DNA of 64,000 nt from 3-1-20CM-4-69-9 sp963833655 (GCA_963833655.1 CAWHYL010000007.1:62001-126000); one strand, 5' to 3'; shown: positions 38,527 to 47,377, numbered from the stretch's first letter. Notes: generated by a model not told the origin, from the sequence alone. Numbers and translations: made by a program.

Positions 38527-39759
38527 GTGCCGGGCACCGTCGTCTGGGCTTTCGTCGGCTTGGGCGTGTGGGCGCTCTTCTGCCTCCTCGTCGTCCGCAC
38601 GTTCGCGCTGATGCGCAGGTTCGACGAGGCCGTGGTCGTCGAGCCGGAGCAGCCGGCGACGGGAGCCGGCGCGACGCCCGCGCCGGACTCCGGCCGGCGG
38701 CGCATCCTGATCGTGGACGACGATCCAGGGCTCCGGCTGCTGCTGCGGACAACGCTCGGCCTGGACGAGTTCGTCGTCGAGGAGGCGTCGTCTGCAGAAG
38801 GCGCCGCGCACATCGCACGCTTCTGGCTGCCGACCGTCGTGATCCTCGACGTCGCGCTCCCCGGGATGGACGGCTTCCGCTTCTGCCGCGAGCTCAAGGG
38901 GAACACGCGCTACGGCTCGCCGTTCGTCGTGCTGCTGACGGGACACGATGCGACGCGCGAGCAGATCGAGCAAGCTGGACCGGACGCAATCCTCCGCAAG
39001 CCGTTCAGTCCGATCGAGCTCGTCGGGCTGCTCGACAGCCTCGGCGAGTCGCGCCTGCTGACGGTGTCGGAGCCGCCCGGCGACGCGGAGCAGCTGCTCG
39101 TGTACGCACGCGACCTGAGCAGCCTGCTCGCCATCGAACGCCGCCAGCGTCGCTTGCTCCAGCAGTCGTACCGGCAGACGGTGATCGCGCTCGCGGACGC
39201 GCTCGAGGCGAAAGACCCGGTCACCGGGTTGCACGCGATCCGCGTTCAGCGGTATGCGACGGAGCTCGTCGGCGGCGTCAATCCGCGCCTGCTGGACGAC
39301 CCGAGCCTCGAGTACGGGTTTCTGCTGCACGACGTCGGCAAGCTCCGCATCCCCGATGCCATCCTCAAGAAGGAGGCACCGCTGTCAGCCGCCGAGCGGG
39401 CCGTCATGGAGCAGCACACGCTGCTCGGAGAGGCGATGCTCGCCAACGTGACGCTTCTCGGGGGCTCCGGGCTGAAGGTCGTGCGCTCGCACCACGAGCA
39501 CTGGGACGGGACCGGCTATCCCGACGGTCTCGCCGGCGAGCAGATCCCGCTCTCGGCACGCATCTTCGCGCTCGTGGACGCGATGGACGCGATGACGACC
39601 GATCGGCCGTACCGGCCCGCACAACCGTGGGAGTCGGCGACGGACGAGATCCTCGCGCAATCCGGAAGCCAGTTCGACCCGCGCGTCGTCGCCGCGTTCG
39701 CGCAGCGCGAGCCGAGGATGCGTCGTATCTCGCAAGAGCTCGCCGAAGCGGCGGCCTAG
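38527..39759 (+). CDS. Membrane-anchored response regulator with HD-GYP phosphodiesterase-type domain
   Basis: 410-aa protein: one N-terminal helix (TVVWAFVGLGVWALFCLLVVRTF), a receiver at about 58-170 with DDD acidic pocket, phospho-acceptor Asp108 in VVILDVALPGMDG and Lys158 in ILRKPF, a helical linker, then an HD domain. His268-Asp269 in LLHDVGKLRIPD and HHEHWDGTGYPDG at 322-334 (complete GYP motif) are those of c-di-GMP phosphodiesterases. A membrane helix before a receiver is unusual. No cognate kinase is adjacent. GTG start. Its stop shares CTAG with the convergent DUF202 gene. Confidence 0.9.
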   Translation: MPGTVVWAFVGLGVWALFCLLVVRTFALMRRFDEAVVVEPEQPATGAGATPAPDSGRRRILIVDDDPGLRLLLRTTLGLDEFVVEEASSAEGAAHIARFWLPTVVILDVALPGMDGFRFCRELKGNTRYGSPFVVLLTGHDATREQIEQAGPDAILRKPFSPIELVGLLDSLGESRLLTVSEPPGDAEQLLVYARDLSSLLAIERRQRRLLQQSYRQTVIALADALEAKDPVTGLHAIRVQRYATELVGGVNPRLLDDPSLEYGFLLHDVGKLRIPDAILKKEAPLSAAERAVMEQHTLLGEAMLANVTLLGGSGLKVVRSHHEHWDGTGYPDGLAGEQIPLSARIFALVDAMDAMTTDRPYRPAQPWESATDEILAQSGSQFDPRVVAAFAQREPRMRRISQELAEAAA

Positions 39760-40013
39760 CGCACGAAGACGAGCGCGAGCGTCGCCACCGCACGGCGCAC
39801 GCCGCCGACCACGAGCACGAGCGCGAGCACCGCAAAGCCGGCGCCGAGCACTTCGAACGGCCACGGCGCGACATCGGCGACCCCGGGCACGATCTTGCCC
39901 GCACCGATGGCGACGGCCAACGCCGTCAGCGCGCTCCGCAGCCACGCGAGGTAGGTGCGCTCGTTCGCGAGCCGTGTGCGCCGCAGCCCGTCCTTGACCT
40001 CCGGATGCGAAAC
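39756..40013 (-). CDS. DUF202 membrane protein without a canonical start codon
   Basis: About 85 residues, clearly coding: SHPEVKDGLRRTRLANER, then TYLAWLRSALTALAVAIGAG and two further hydrophobic helices, the DUF202/YidH-like pattern (R-T-x-L-A-x-E-R-T-x-L-A-W). It begins in the same frame directly after the ftsH TAG stop with the codon GTT. No ATG, GTG or TTG occurs before the middle of the protein. A GGAGGT inside the coding sequence lies 10 nt before a CTG (codon 10), a possible non-standard start; read-through of the ftsH stop or a start-codon mutation (GTG to GTT) are other options. Confidence 0.65.
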   Translation of the reverse strand, partial: VSHPEVKDGLRRTRLANERTYLAWLRSALTALAVAIGAGKIVPGVADVAPWPFEVLGAGFAVLALVLVVGGVRRAVATLALVFVR

Positions 40014-41978
40014 CTACCGCTGCACGCGCGAACGCGCAGCGGCCGCGTAGCCGTCGCCGGTCACGTTCGCCTCGTGCGCCACGCCCGCGGCGGCGTATGC
40101 GTCGTCCTCGTCGAGCGTCTCGTGCTCGAGCAGCGCATGCGCGAGCGAGTCGAGCTTTTCCCGGTTGTCGCGGAGCATCGCGAGCACGTCGCGATGCGCC
40201 TCTTCGACGACTCGCCGCACCTCCTCGTCGACGAGCCGTTGCGTCTCGGGTGAGACGTCCGAGACGCCCGGCAGGAGCGGGCCCGATCCGTCGCGCGGGA
40301 TCACCGCGACAGGCCCGATCGCCTTGCTCATCCCCCAGCGGCCGACCATCTGACGCGCAATCTCCGTCAGCTGCTGGATGTCGGACTCGGCGCCGGTGCT
40401 GATCTCGCCGAACACGACCTCCTCCGCGGCGCGCCCGCCGAGCGCGACCTTGATCTTCGCCTCGATCTCCGGCGCGCTGTAGTTGAAGCGGTCGCTCTCG
40501 GGCGCGGCGAACGTCACGCCGAGCGCGACGCCGCGCGGAATGATCGAGACCTTGCGCACCGGGTCGGCCCCCTCGGTGAGCATGCCGACGATCGCGTGGC
40601 CGCCCTCGTGGTACGCCGTGAGGCGGCGGTCGTTCTCGGTCATCATCACCTGGCGCTCGGCGCCGAGCACGATGCGCTCGAGCGAGTCGGTGAAATCGGA
40701 CTCCTCAACCTTCTCGTGGTTCCGCCGGGCCGCCAGCAGCGCGGCCTCGTTCACGAGGTTCGCGAGGTCGGCGCCGACCATTCCCGGAGTGGTCGCGGAG
40801 ATTCGGCCGAGGTCGACGTCGTCGGCAAGCGGAACGCTGCGCGTGTGCACCCTCAGGATCGCCTCGCGCCCGGCCCGGTCCGGCGGCTGCACCGCGACGC
40901 GGCGGTCGAAGCGTCCGGGCCGCAGGAGCGCCTGATCGAGCACGTCCGGCCGGTTCGTCGCGGCGATGACGATGACGCTGGTCGACGAGTCGAAGCCGTC
41001 CATCTCAGTCAGGATCTGGTTCAGCGTCTGCTCCCGCTCGTCGTTGCCGCCGCTGAAGCCGGCGACACCCGACGTCCGCGAGCGCCCTATTGCGTCGAGC
41101 TCGTCGATGAACACGATCGAAGGCGCGTTCTCCTTCGCCTCCTTGAACAGGTCACGGACGCGCGCTGCGCCGACCCCGACGATCGCCTCGACGAACTCGG
41201 ACGCGGCGATCGAGAAGAAGGGCGCGTTCGCCTCACCGGCGACGGCGCGCGCGAGCAGCGTCTTCCCGGTTCCCGGCGGCCCGGACAGAAGGACGCCGTG
41301 CGGAATCCGGCCGCCGAGGCGCCGGTACTTGTCCGGGTGCCGCAGGAAGTCGACGACCTCCGAGAGCTCCGACTTCGCCTCCTCGACGCCGGCGACGTCG
41401 GCGAACGTGACGCGATCTCCTGACGGCTGATACCGGCGCGCGCGCGAACGCCCGAACTGGCCGAGCAGGTTCTGCGCGCTGCCGGCGCGCCGCATCAGCC
41501 AGAAGAGCAGGAACACGAACAGGATCGTCGGGCCGAAGCCGAGCAGCAGGTTCTCCCACCAGGCCACGCCCGTCTGGAGCGGCTGCGCGTTGACCACGAC
41601 GTCGTTCTTCTGCAGCAGCGCCGACAGCTGGTCGGTGTTGGCGAAGGCCGGGACCTCCGTCTTGAACCGGGTCGTGGGCTTCGACTTGCCGAACTTGATC
41701 TTCTGCGTGAACGTCCCCTGGATGGCCGTCCCCTTCGACGTGATCTCCTTCACGTGCCGGGCGTTGACCTGGTCGACGAAGAACGGGCTGTAGGGCACGC
41801 GCACTCGCGCCGGCGGCTGCGTCGCGCGTGACCCGAAGTAGAAGTTGATCGCCAACAGGGCAAGCGCGAAGAGGATCCACCCGCGGCTGATCGGGAAGCG
41901 CGGCGGCGGCTTTCTCGGGCTCGATCCGCGCGGCGCCGGAGGCGTCTGCTTGTCGTTGCGCGCCCCGCTCGCCTCCAC
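40014..41978 (-). CDS. ftsH: ATP-dependent zinc metalloprotease FtsH
   Basis: 654-aa membrane AAA protease that degrades misfolded or regulatory membrane proteins. TM1 at about 33-50, a periplasmic FtsH_ext domain, TM2 at about 143-163. AAA module: Walker A GPPGTGKT at 233-240, Walker B IVFIDELDAIG near 288-298, second region of homology ATNRPDVLDQALLRPGRFDR. Zinc-binding HEGGH at 457-461. Length is normal. It is preceded 9 bp upstream by the ATP-dependent DNA ligase stop and its own stop is followed in frame by a DUF202 sequence. This may be a second FtsH copy, as is common in Actinobacteria; cannot be judged from the window. Confidence 0.95.
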   Translation of the reverse strand: MEASGARNDKQTPPAPRGSSPRKPPPRFPISRGWILFALALLAINFYFGSRATQPPARVRVPYSPFFVDQVNARHVKEITSKGTAIQGTFTQKIKFGKSKPTTRFKTEVPAFANTDQLSALLQKNDVVVNAQPLQTGVAWWENLLLGFGPTILFVFLLFWLMRRAGSAQNLLGQFGRSRARRYQPSGDRVTFADVAGVEEAKSELSEVVDFLRHPDKYRRLGGRIPHGVLLSGPPGTGKTLLARAVAGEANAPFFSIAASEFVEAIVGVGAARVRDLFKEAKENAPSIVFIDELDAIGRSRTSGVAGFSGGNDEREQTLNQILTEMDGFDSSTSVIVIAATNRPDVLDQALLRPGRFDRRVAVQPPDRAGREAILRVHTRSVPLADDVDLGRISATTPGMVGADLANLVNEAALLAARRNHEKVEESDFTDSLERIVLGAERQVMMTENDRRLTAYHEGGHAIVGMLTEGADPVRKVSIIPRGVALGVTFAAPESDRFNYSAPEIEAKIKVALGGRAAEEVVFGEISTGAESDIQQLTEIARQMVGRWGMSKAIGPVAVIPRDGSGPLLPGVSDVSPETQRLVDEEVRRVVEEAHRDVLAMLRDNREKLDSLAHALLEHETLDEDDAYAAAGVAHEANVTGDGYAAAARSRVQR

Positions 41979-41987
41979 AACCCAAGC

Positions 41988-43424
41988 CTAGTCCCCTCGG
42001 AGCAGAGCGCGAAGATCGTCGATCGTGTCGGCCTCGGCAGCGTCCTTGTCGGTGCGGTAACGCTTCACGCGCGCGAAGCGCAGCGCGACGCCGCCGGGAT
42101 AGCGGGTGGACGACTGCACGCCGTCGAGCGCGATCTCGACGACCAGCTCGGGCCGGACGAGCACGGCGATTCCTCGGCGCTCCACCTCGCGGGCGAGCAG
42201 CTCCTGTGTCTGCCAGCGGAGCAGCTCGTCCGTCATTCCCTTGAAGGTCTTGCCGACCATCACGAAGCGCCCGCTGCTGCGGTCGCGTGCGCCGAGGTGG
42301 AGATTGGAGAGGGTCCCAGCGCGGCGTCCATGCCCCCACTCCGCACCGAGGACGACGAGGTCGTACGTCCGCACGGGCTTCACCTTCCGCCAGGCCTTGC
42401 CACGCCGTCCCGCGGCGTAAAGCGATGCCGCGTCCTTCACGACGACGCCTTCGTGGCCAGCCGCGAGCGCGTCGTCGAGGACGAGCTGCGCCTCGGCGGC
42501 GGCCGACGTGAACGCGCCCGGCACTGTGAGCTCGGGCGCGAGCGCGGCGAGCAGCTCCCGGCGGCGTTCGAGCGGCGTGTCGAGCAGGTCCTCGCCGTCG
42601 ACGTGCAGGAGGTCGAACAGGAACGTGCCGCCGCCGAGCGCCTCGCCGTCGAGCACCGCCCGGTCGGCTGGGAGCGCGAGCGCGGCGTCGACGGTGCCCG
42701 GCAGGTCGTGCGTGACGTCGTTCAGGTTCCGCGTGTAGACGCGCGCCTCGTCGCCGCGCCGGTGGACCTGGATGCGGATCCCGTCGAGCTTCCACTCGAT
42801 CGAGGCGCGCTCGAAGCCTGCCAGCGCCTCCGGAATGCCTTCGGCGCTCGACGCGAGCATCGGCAGCACCGGGCGGAAGAGCTCGAAGCCGAACGCGCGC
42901 AGGCCCTCCTCCCCCTCCGCGAGCGCGACCTGCGCGGTACGTGTGAGGTCTCCCGACAGCATGTACGCCCGGCGAACGACGTCGAGCGGAAGCCGTCCGG
43001 CCCTGGCGATCGCGTCGACCATGATCCCCGCGAGCGCGCCCTGGCGGAGCTCACCGGTGAAGAGCCTGCGGATGAAGTCCGCCTCCTCCGCGGTCGCGCG
43101 GGCGAGCAGCCCTTCGAGCAGCGCGCGGCGGCGTGCGGCGGAGCCGCTGCCGGTGCTCGCCTGCAGCTCGGAGATCGCGGCGTCCAACTCGCCGATCGTC
43201 AGCGACGACGCCGGCGCGGTTTCGTGGTCGAGCCCGTAGACCGTCGCGTAGCCGACGCCGACGCGGCCCTGTCGGGGGACGCCGGACAGAAAACCCGTCG
43301 CGATCGCGATCTCGCCGCCGTCGAGCGTGCGCAGCAGATCGGCGAGCGCCGCAACCTTGCTCGAGCGTGAGCTCGTGCCGGCGACGGACCCCGACGCTGC
43401 GACGACGGCCGCGAGCAGGGCCAT
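41988..43424 (-). CDS. ATP-dependent DNA ligase
   Basis: 478-aa ligase of the archaeal/actinobacterial LigB type. An N-terminal helical DNA-binding domain (LLRTLDGGEIAIATGFLSG, EADFIRRLFTGELRQGALAGIM) precedes the nucleotidyltransferase with Lys212 in IEWKLDGIRIQVHR, the AMP-accepting residue. Further motifs: VLDGEAL, LFDLLHVDGEDLLD, GHEGVVVKD, KAWRKVKP. An OB-fold follows with RTDKDAAEADTIDDL at the end. It starts at an ATG overlapping the dinB stop by one base, so the pair is an operon. It seals nicks in repair; it is not the essential NAD-dependent ligase. Confidence 0.93.
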   Translation of the reverse strand: MALLAAVVAASGSVAGTSSRSSKVAALADLLRTLDGGEIAIATGFLSGVPRQGRVGVGYATVYGLDHETAPASSLTIGELDAAISELQASTGSGSAARRRALLEGLLARATAEEADFIRRLFTGELRQGALAGIMVDAIARAGRLPLDVVRRAYMLSGDLTRTAQVALAEGEEGLRAFGFELFRPVLPMLASSAEGIPEALAGFERASIEWKLDGIRIQVHRRGDEARVYTRNLNDVTHDLPGTVDAALALPADRAVLDGEALGGGTFLFDLLHVDGEDLLDTPLERRRELLAALAPELTVPGAFTSAAAEAQLVLDDALAAGHEGVVVKDAASLYAAGRRGKAWRKVKPVRTYDLVVLGAEWGHGRRAGTLSNLHLGARDRSSGRFVMVGKTFKGMTDELLRWQTQELLAREVERRGIAVLVRPELVVEIALDGVQSSTRYPGGVALRFARVKRYRTDKDAAEADTIDDLRALLRGD

Positions 43425-44617
43425 CAGTCGGGCAGCAGCGGCATCGCGAGCCCGCTCTCGCGGCCGAGCAGGACCGCGCGCCTGATGGCATCGAGGCCGA
43501 ACCGCGTGCGGATCTCGTCGACGGCCAGGTCGAGCTCGAGCCCTGATCTCCGCTCGAAGGGCAGCGGGAGCTGAATCGGCGCGTCGTCGCTGAGATTGGA
43601 GACGGCCACGCCGACGAGCGTAAGGCCTCGCCGCCGCACCGTCGCCGCTTCCGCCGCGAGCAGGCCGCGCGCAGTCGCGAAGATCGCCTGCGTTTCGGCG
43701 GTGGGCTCGGCGAACGTGAACGAGCGCGTCGCCCGCGTGAAGTCGTCGAACCGAAGCCGCAGCGTGACGGTGCGTCCAACGCGGCGCGCCGCACGCATCC
43801 GTCGCGTCACGCGGTCGACGAGGCCGAGCAGCACCGCGTCGACATCCTCGCGCGAGCGCCGCCGGCGTCCGAGTGCGCACTGCGCCCCGATCGAGCGTCG
43901 GCGGCGGCCGGGTGCGACGCGACGCGGGTCGCGGTTGTGCGCGAGGGCGTGGAGCTGACGCCCTGCCGCGCGGCCGAGGAGCGAGACGAGGGCGGTCTCG
44001 GACATCTCCGCGACCTGGCCGACGGTGGAGACGCCCAGCTCGTGCAGCCGTCCAGCAGTGACGTCGCCGACTCCCCACAGCCGTTCGACCGGCAGCGCAT
44101 GCAGAAAGCGCAGCTCGCGCTCCGGCGGGACGAACAGGAGCCCGTCGGGCTTGGCGACGCCGCTGGCCACCTTCGCCAGGAACTTCGTCCGCGCGATGCC
44201 GACGGTGATCGGCAAGCCGACGCGGCGGCGAACCTCACGGCGGAGGCGGACGGCGATCTCCGCCGGGCTCCCCGCGAGCCTCCGCATGCCGCGAACGTCG
44301 AGGAACGCCTCGTCGATCGAGAGCCCCTCGACAAGCGGCGAGAGGTCGTCGAACACGCGGTAGACGGCCTTGCTCGCCTCGCTGTACGCCGACATCCGCG
44401 GCGACACGACGACGGCGTGCGGACAGAGCCGCCGGGCGGTGCGGCCGCCCATCGCCGTCTGCACGCCGAACGCTTTGGCCTCATAGCTCGCCGCAAGCAC
44501 GACGCCGGCGCCGACGATCACCGGCCGCCCGCGCAGGCGTGGATCGTCGCGCTGCTCGACGGACGCGTAGAACGAGTCGAGGTCCGCATGGAGAATCGTG
44601 GCGTCCTGCACGAACAC
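43424..44617 (-). CDS. dinB: DNA polymerase IV (DinB)
   Basis: 397-aa Y-family translesion polymerase. Catalytic residues are visible in ILHADLDSFYASVEQRDDP (first Asp, steric-gate Phe/Tyr region) and GLSIDEAFLDV (Asp-Glu pair). YEAKAFGVQTAMGGRTARRLCP and GIARTKFLAKVASGVAKPDG are finger/palm blocks, WGVGDVTAGRLHELG is the HhH thumb. The little finger ends with IQLPLPFERR, resembling a beta-clamp binding motif. It is coupled to the ATP ligase, an arrangement that suggests a joint repair function. Confidence 0.93.
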   Translation of the reverse strand: MFVQDATILHADLDSFYASVEQRDDPRLRGRPVIVGAGVVLAASYEAKAFGVQTAMGGRTARRLCPHAVVVSPRMSAYSEASKAVYRVFDDLSPLVEGLSIDEAFLDVRGMRRLAGSPAEIAVRLRREVRRRVGLPITVGIARTKFLAKVASGVAKPDGLLFVPPERELRFLHALPVERLWGVGDVTAGRLHELGVSTVGQVAEMSETALVSLLGRAAGRQLHALAHNRDPRRVAPGRRRRSIGAQCALGRRRRSREDVDAVLLGLVDRVTRRMRAARRVGRTVTLRLRFDDFTRATRSFTFAEPTAETQAIFATARGLLAAEAATVRRRGLTLVGVAVSNLSDDAPIQLPLPFERRSGLELDLAVDEIRTRFGLDAIRRAVLLGRESGLAMPLLPD

Positions 44618-44632
44618 ATGTTCGCAGACGCC

Positions 44633-45043
44633 CTAGGGGTGGAGACGCAGGCGGTCGACGACCTTGTCGACCACCTTCCGCTCTGCGCGAAAGGCGATGC
44701 CGACGAGGTCGAGGTCCTCCGCCGGCACAGCCGCGACGGCGGCACGGTTCGCCTCGTCGTGGTTCGTCTCGAACAGCTCCTTCGTGTAGACGGCCGGCTT
44801 CACGTCGCGGCTCATCGCGCGGTCGTAGGCTCGCCGCAGCGCTGCTGCGCCCGCCTCGTACACGAGCACCGGCTGCACGAACATCGGCAGATAGTCGTTG
44901 CCTGAGGCGTCGCGGTACGGGTCGCCGACGACGCCCCCGACCGTGCCGGCGATGCCGCTGACGAGGAAGGCCGTGACGTTCGTCTTCTGCCAGACGGCGA
45001 GGTCGTCGCGCAGCACGACGGCGATCTTCGTGTCGAACTCCAA
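44633..45043 (-). CDS. DUF2000 family protein
   Basis: 136-aa protein with the DUF2000 pattern: FDTKIAVVLRDDLAVWQKTNVTAFLVSGIAG and YLPMFVQPVLVYEAG, ending RAERKVVDKVVDRLRLHP. The fold is peptidyl-tRNA-hydrolase-2-like by family knowledge, function unknown. TTG start. It follows the ferredoxin-CDGSH gene by 2 bp and precedes dinB by 15 bp, so it may belong to a leftward operon running GNAT, ferredoxin-CDGSH, DUF2000, dinB, ligase, ftsH. Confidence 0.85.
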   Translation of the reverse strand: MEFDTKIAVVLRDDLAVWQKTNVTAFLVSGIAGTVGGVVGDPYRDASGNDYLPMFVQPVLVYEAGAAALRRAYDRAMSRDVKPAVYTKELFETNHDEANRAAVAAVPAEDLDLVGIAFRAERKVVDKVVDRLRLHP

Positions 45044-45045
45044 CG

Positions 45046-45486
45046 TCAGGTGGCCGTGAAGCCGATACGCCGGTGCGTGCCGTCGCAGAACGGCTTGTTG
45101 GCCGAGCCGCCGCAGCGGCAGAGCGCGACGCGCGTGTCCTCGCGGACGGCGACGCCGTCGTCACCGACGATGCGGACGCGCCCGCGCAGGAACAGCGGCC
45201 CGTTCGGGCGCGGGTCGACCGTCAGCTCATTCGGCGCCGCCTCCTGCCCGCCGCCGTCGAGGCGGCGATAGTGCAGCGCCCCCGTCGGGCAGCGCTCGAC
45301 CGCCGCTGCGACCACGTCTGCATCGGCTCCGTCGAGCAGGATCCACGGCCGCGCCGCCGCGCGGAACACCTCCGGGAGGGCGTGCACACAGTTCTGCGTG
45401 TGAATACAGAGAGCGGCTTCCCAGTGCACCTCGATCGCTTCGCCGACGTAGGTGCGAGTGGCGCCGCGGGACGACGGCGCGGACAT
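45046..45486 (-). CDS. Ferredoxin-like/CDGSH iron-sulfur fusion protein
   Basis: 146-aa protein with two iron-sulfur modules. The N-terminal half is a divergent mono-cluster ferredoxin domain (ALCIHTQNCVHALPEVF, later ERCPTGALHY), of the type usually fused to or next to CDGSH proteins. The C-terminal half is a CDGSH domain with CRCGGSANKPFCDGTH, giving the three Cys and one His that ligate a 2Fe-2S cluster. Likely an electron or cluster carrier. It overlaps the GNAT stop by one base. Confidence 0.88.
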   Translation of the reverse strand: MSAPSSRGATRTYVGEAIEVHWEAALCIHTQNCVHALPEVFRAAARPWILLDGADADVVAAAVERCPTGALHYRRLDGGGQEAAPNELTVDPRPNGPLFLRGRVRIVGDDGVAVREDTRVALCRCGGSANKPFCDGTHRRIGFTAT

Positions 45487-45779
45487 CAGTCCGTCACCTG
45501 GAGGTCGGCCCGCACGAGATCCTCGTACTCGGGGTGCCGCTGCACGTACGACCGAACGAACGGGCAGACGGGGACGACGCGCAGGCCGCGTGCGCGGATG
45601 TCCTCAAGCGCGCCCGCGACGAGGCGGCCGGCGAGGCCTCGCCCTTCGAGCGCGGGCGGCACCTCCGTGTGCACGAGCACAATGCGGTCCGGGTAGCGGC
45701 GATAGAGGATCTCACCCACGACCTGCCCATCGTCGAGGAGCTCGTAGCGCAGCGCTTCCGGGTTGTCCCGGACCTCCAT
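45486..45779 (-). CDS. GNAT-like N-acetyltransferase, small type
   Basis: 97-aa Gcn5-related protein of the short YjdJ type: ALRYELLDDGQVVGEILYRRYPDRIVLVHTEVPPALEGRGLAGRLVAGALEDIRARG has the acetyl-CoA loop G-x-G-L-A, then VVPVCPFVRSYVQRHPEYEDLV. Such minimal GNATs bind acetyl-CoA and may acetylate lysines or small molecules. It is the probable first gene of the operon continuing into the iron-sulfur fusion gene and starts divergently only in relation to nothing: the next gene upstream, the MFS transporter, runs the same way and ends 14 bp before it. Confidence 0.85.
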   Translation of the reverse strand: MEVRDNPEALRYELLDDGQVVGEILYRRYPDRIVLVHTEVPPALEGRGLAGRLVAGALEDIRARGLRVVPVCPFVRSYVQRHPEYEDLVRADLQVTD

Positions 45780-45793
45780 CGTACGACCTTAGC

Positions 45794-47377
45794 TCAGGCC
45801 GCTTCCTCCGCAAGCTCCGCCAGTTGCGCCTGCACCCTGTCGATCTCCGACCCGTACAGCTCGAGCTCGTCGGCCTCGGCCCCGCGGCTCTCCCGAAGCT
45901 CGCGGACCGCGACAAGTCCCTTCAGGCGCAGCACAAGGTCGTCGGTCGGCGACGCAGCGCGCGCCGGCGCCGGCCGGGCGGCGGCCGGCCGCACGAGCGT
46001 GAACGCGACCACTGCGCCGGCGACGAGCAGGCCGGTCAGCACGTAGAGGCCCGTCTGGAAGCCGTGCGCCAGGGCGGCGGCGTTCGAGACCGTGTGCGCG
46101 TCGGCGTAGTTCCTCGTCGACGTTGCCGCGATCGCGCTCACTGCCGCGATCCCCACTGCGCCGCCGATCTGACGTGAGGTGTTGATCAGCCCGGACGCGA
46201 TGCCCGCATCCGAGCGCTCGACGCCCATCAGGCTCGCGATCGTCACCGGGACGAAGGACATGCCCATGCCGGCGCCGCCGACAACGAACCACGGGAACAG
46301 ATCCCAGAAGTAGTGCCCGTCGACAGGAAGCCGCGTGAGTGCCGCGACGGAGACTGCCGACAACAGCAGGCCGAGCGTCAGTGTCGGCCGGACTCCGAGC
46401 CGGCCGACGATCGCCTGCGCGACGTTCGAGACCACGACGACGGAGAGCGCGAAGGCGCTGAACGCGACGCCGCTCTCGACCGCCGAGTAGCGGAGGACGT
46501 CCTGTAGATACAGCGTCAGCAGGAAGAACTCCGAGAACGCGACCGCGCCGACGATCGCCATCGCGACGTTGGCAGCGGTCAGCGTGCGCGACCGGAAGAT
46601 CCGCAGCGGCAAAAGCGGCGAGCGCGAGCGCAGCTCGATCGCCGCGAACGCGAGCACGAGTGCAAGGGAGCCGCCGAAGAGCGCGAGCGTCGAGGTCGAG
46701 CCCCAGCCGTCGGTCGTTGCGCGCGTGGTCGCGTAGACGAGCAGCATCAGCCCGGCCGTGATCGAGACCGCGCCGGGGACGTCGAAGTGCCGATGCGCGA
46801 CCTCGGCGCGGCTCTCGGACAGCAGCACCGGAGCGAGCGCGATGGCTGCGACGCCGACCGGCACGTTGATGAAGAAGATCCACGACCAGCTGAGGTACGA
46901 CGTGAGCACACCGCCGAGGAGGACGCCGACGGCCGCACCGCTCCCGGACGCCGCACCGTAGATCCCGAGCGCGAGGTTGCGCTCGCGGCCCTCGGCGAAC
47001 GTCGTCATCAGCAGTGACAGCGCAGCCGGCGCGAGCAGGGCGCCACCGAGGCCTTGCAGCGCGCGGAAGCCGATCAGCGAGGCCTCCGACCACGCGAGGC
47101 CACAAAGGAGCGAGCTCGCCGCGAAGACTGCGAGGCCGGTCATGAACAGCCGCCGCCGCCCGAGGAGGTCACCGAGCCGCCCGCCCAGCAGGAGCGCCCC
47201 GCCGAACAGGATCGCGTACGCCGAGATCACCCACTGCAGGTTCGTCGACGAGAAGTGCAGGTCCGACTTGATCGACGGCAGCGCCACGTTCACGATGGCG
47301 ACGTCGAGAATGACCATGAACTGCGCGGTGACGATCAGCGCCAGGGCGCTCCAGCGGCGATTCGTAGCAGTGCTCAC
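45794..47377 (-). CDS. MFS drug efflux transporter (DHA2 type)
   Basis: 527-aa 14-helix exporter. ALALIVTAQFMVILDVAIVNVALPSI (motif D1), GGRLGDLLGRRRLFM (motif A), GFRALQGLGGALLAPAALSLLM (motif B), GAAVGVLLGGVLTSYLSW (motif C). The C-terminus has an extra 50-residue cytoplasmic tail ending DRVQAQLAELAEEA. The GTG start is set by TGGAGG seven nt upstream; the in-frame codons before it overlap the operator. It is divergent from a MarR gene and probably repressed by it. Confidence 0.9.
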   Translation of the reverse strand: MSTATNRRWSALALIVTAQFMVILDVAIVNVALPSIKSDLHFSSTNLQWVISAYAILFGGALLLGGRLGDLLGRRRLFMTGLAVFAASSLLCGLAWSEASLIGFRALQGLGGALLAPAALSLLMTTFAEGRERNLALGIYGAASGSGAAVGVLLGGVLTSYLSWSWIFFINVPVGVAAIALAPVLLSESRAEVAHRHFDVPGAVSITAGLMLLVYATTRATTDGWGSTSTLALFGGSLALVLAFAAIELRSRSPLLPLRIFRSRTLTAANVAMAIVGAVAFSEFFLLTLYLQDVLRYSAVESGVAFSAFALSVVVVSNVAQAIVGRLGVRPTLTLGLLLSAVSVAALTRLPVDGHYFWDLFPWFVVGGAGMGMSFVPVTIASLMGVERSDAGIASGLINTSRQIGGAVGIAAVSAIAATSTRNYADAHTVSNAAALAHGFQTGLYVLTGLLVAGAVVAFTLVRPAAARPAPARAASPTDDLVLRLKGLVAVRELRESRGAEADELELYGSEIDRVQAQLAELAEEAA

